Shown here: in pieces, positions 53,159 through 54,327 of the stretch
How the letters are laid out: each line of letters starts with the position of its first letter
Numbering within the stretch: position 1 is the stretch's first letter
NCBI RefSeq assembly: GCF_001542415.1
Contig: NZ_LNCU01000072.1
Location: 1 to 54,327, forward strand
Direction of reading: 5' to 3'
DNA length: 54,327 nucleotides
DNA from: Bradyrhizobium macuxiense
GTDB taxonomy: Bacteria > Pseudomonadota > Alphaproteobacteria > Rhizobiales > Xanthobacteraceae
Made by a program: the position numbers and the translations under genes
Notes under the pieces: generated by a model
Databases searched by the model: none
What the model was told of the DNA's origin: nothing
Seen by the model: only the letters and a program-made list of their open reading frames with translations

Positions 53159-54327
53159 AACGTCCGCCGCTGATTTCCCGCCGCGTGTTGCTGGCAGGGT
53201 TCTGGCTTGCCGGCACCTCGCTTGCGGGTGCGCAGGTGCGCAAGAGGGGCAACGACCATGGCATCGGCGGCACCGGGATCACCGGATCGGATCAGGGCAT
53301 CGGCGGCACCGGCATTGTCGGCGTGATTCAGCGCTTCGGCAGCATCTTCGTCAACGGCGAGCGGATCGTCTATGCGGCCGATGTGCCGGTACGAATCGAT
53401 GGCGAGCCGGCGACGGCGAAATCGCTGCGGATCGGGCAGGTCGCGCGTGTGGTGGCGCAGCGCGGTGCCGACGGTACGCTGTCGACCAGACGCATCGAGG
53501 TCGCCAGCGAGGTGACCGGGCCGATCGAGCATGTGAAGTCCGGCGAGGTGATAGTGCTCGGACAGAAGGTCGCCTGGGCCGGCCATGAAAGCTGGCTGAA
53601 GCCGGGAACGCATGTCGCGGTGTTCGGCTTGCGCCGTACCGACGGCGTGATCGTCGCGAGCCTGGTGCAGGAGCGCCACGACGTGGCAACGCGCGTCACG
53701 GGGCCGCTCGAGCGCGATCGCGCCGGAAACTTGCGGATCGGCGATCTCAGACTGTCGGGCGTGGATGCGGCGCTCGCCGGGCAGCGGGTGCAGGTCGATG
53801 GTCGCGTTGCGCAGGGCGTGATGCAGGTGGCGCACAGCCGCGCGGACGATTTCTCCGATCTCGCCGGCGCCAACCGGCTGTTGATCGAGGCCTATGTGCG
53901 GCGGGTCGGCAATGATTTGCAGCTCGGCTCCGGCTTTGTCGCACGCGACAGTTCACGCTTCTCGCCGGCAGCCGACACGCGAGTCGTGCTCAACGCCACG
54001 CCCGATGGCGCGCGGGGCTTGCGGGTCGAATCGGTGCAGTCGGTCGATCGATTCCCCGGCTCGTCGGTGCGTTCGCCCGGCTCGCCCGCGCATCAGGGCG
54101 GCAGCGGAGCGCCCGGACATGGCGGCGGTGCGCCGGGCGGTGGGCCGTCCGGTTCGCCCGGTGGGCGGGGAGGCGCGGGAGGTGGCCCGGCTCCCGGCCC
54201 AGCTCCTGGGCTTGGTCCGGAACCTGGCGTCGGTGGAGGTATGTCGGAGCCCGGCGGCTTCGGCCCGTCCGGCGGTGGTCCGTTTGGACCTGGCGGTGGC
54301 GGCGGTCCATTCGGCCCCGGCGGTGGC
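53155..54327 (+). CDS. DUF5666-like exported protein with glycine-rich tail, C-terminus outside window
   Basis: At least 391 codons, open to the window edge. The GTG start overlaps the DUF6502 stop. It has a twin-arginine-like or Sec signal (ISRRVLLAGFWLAGTSLAGA). Repeated GIGGTGI units follow at residues about 37-55, then several beta-barrel-like repeats (VNGERIVYAADVPVRIDGEP; GPIEHVKSGEVIVLGQKVAW; GPLERDRAGNLRIGDLRLSG), typical of DUF5666. After about residue 300 comes a collagen-like Gly/Pro/Ser-rich tail. It is likely an envelope or secreted protein of unknown function. Its coupling to DUF6502 suggests a paired role. Confidence 0.65.
   Translation, partial: MKRPPLISRRVLLAGFWLAGTSLAGAQVRKRGNDHGIGGTGITGSDQGIGGTGIVGVIQRFGSIFVNGERIVYAADVPVRIDGEPATAKSLRIGQVARVVAQRGADGTLSTRRIEVASEVTGPIEHVKSGEVIVLGQKVAWAGHESWLKPGTHVAVFGLRRTDGVIVASLVQERHDVATRVTGPLERDRAGNLRIGDLRLSGVDAALAGQRVQVDGRVAQGVMQVAHSRADDFSDLAGANRLLIEAYVRRVGNDLQLGSGFVARDSSRFSPAADTRVVLNATPDGARGLRVESVQSVDRFPGSSVRSPGSPAHQGGSGAPGHGGGAPGGGPSGSPGGRGGAGGGPAPGPAPGLGPEPGVGGGMSEPGGFGPSGGGPFGPGGGGGPFGPGGG

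Overview
The window reads as chromosomal DNA of a Bradyrhizobium-like alphaproteobacterium (Nitrobacteraceae). I infer this from the high GC, the alphaproteobacterial complex I accessory subunit NDUFA12, the DUF2155 and DUF1236 exported proteins, an RNase E with a large insertion in its S1 domain and a C-terminal GWW motif, and the scattered palindromic repeats typical of Bradyrhizobium and Rhodopseudomonas. No tRNA, rRNA, insertion sequence, phage gene or CRISPR array was seen. Both window edges cut through genes for glycine-rich exported proteins.

Layout. 1-7.9 kb: NDUFA12, a structured RNA candidate with a terminator, a divergent DJ-1/PfpI enzyme and GlxA-type regulator pair, a coiled-coil protein, an HSL-type esterase, an SDR dehydrogenase, DUF2155 and Aat. 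8.6-18.5 kb: an MdtABC-type RND efflux operon with a NodT-type outer-membrane lipoprotein and two small exported proteins, coupled end to end. 18.5-21.6 kb: a convergent, overlapping three-gene signalling operon (CHASE3 histidine kinase, single-domain receiver, receiver-HWE/HisKA_2 kinase). 21.7-27.9 kb: accC-accB-aroQ, a DUF1236 protein, a DsbA-family thiol oxidoreductase and an M48 metalloprotease. 28.1-30.6 kb: an aminotransferase and a DadA-like FAD oxidoreductase. 30.7-40.9 kb: rne, amiC, mrcA, prfB (with a programmed +1 frameshift) and a 3-hydroxyisobutyrate-dehydrogenase-like gene. 41-45.5 kb: an EamA transporter, a NodU/CmcH-type carbamoyltransferase and an orphan amino-acid-type binding protein. 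45.9-52.2 kb: a polysaccharide export and ligation operon plus a small regulator. 52.3-54.3 kb: DUF6502 and DUF5666 proteins.

The most unusual part is 45.9-52.3 kb. A single uninterrupted gene encodes a GT4 glycosyltransferase fused to a Wzm-like ABC-2 permease. It is followed, with overlaps or minimal gaps, by a Wzt-like ATPase, a second GT4 enzyme and an O-antigen ligase/polymerase-like membrane protein. Upstream lie a 56-residue membrane protein and a 173-residue MerR-like protein. Two pairs of a 17-bp palindrome (GTGGGA-N5-TCCCAC type) sit before the operon and before the regulator gene. The proximal site of the operon pair fills the spacer of a sigma-70-like promoter. I infer an autoregulated surface-glycan system.

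Other points of note are two 101-bp inverted repeats (98 of 101 identical) enclosing prfB and two neighbours, a histidine-rich tract inside RNase E, a low-complexity insertion in the MdtC-like pump, and a small ORF coupled to NDUFA12. All calls are from reading the sequence and translations by eye; no database search was run.
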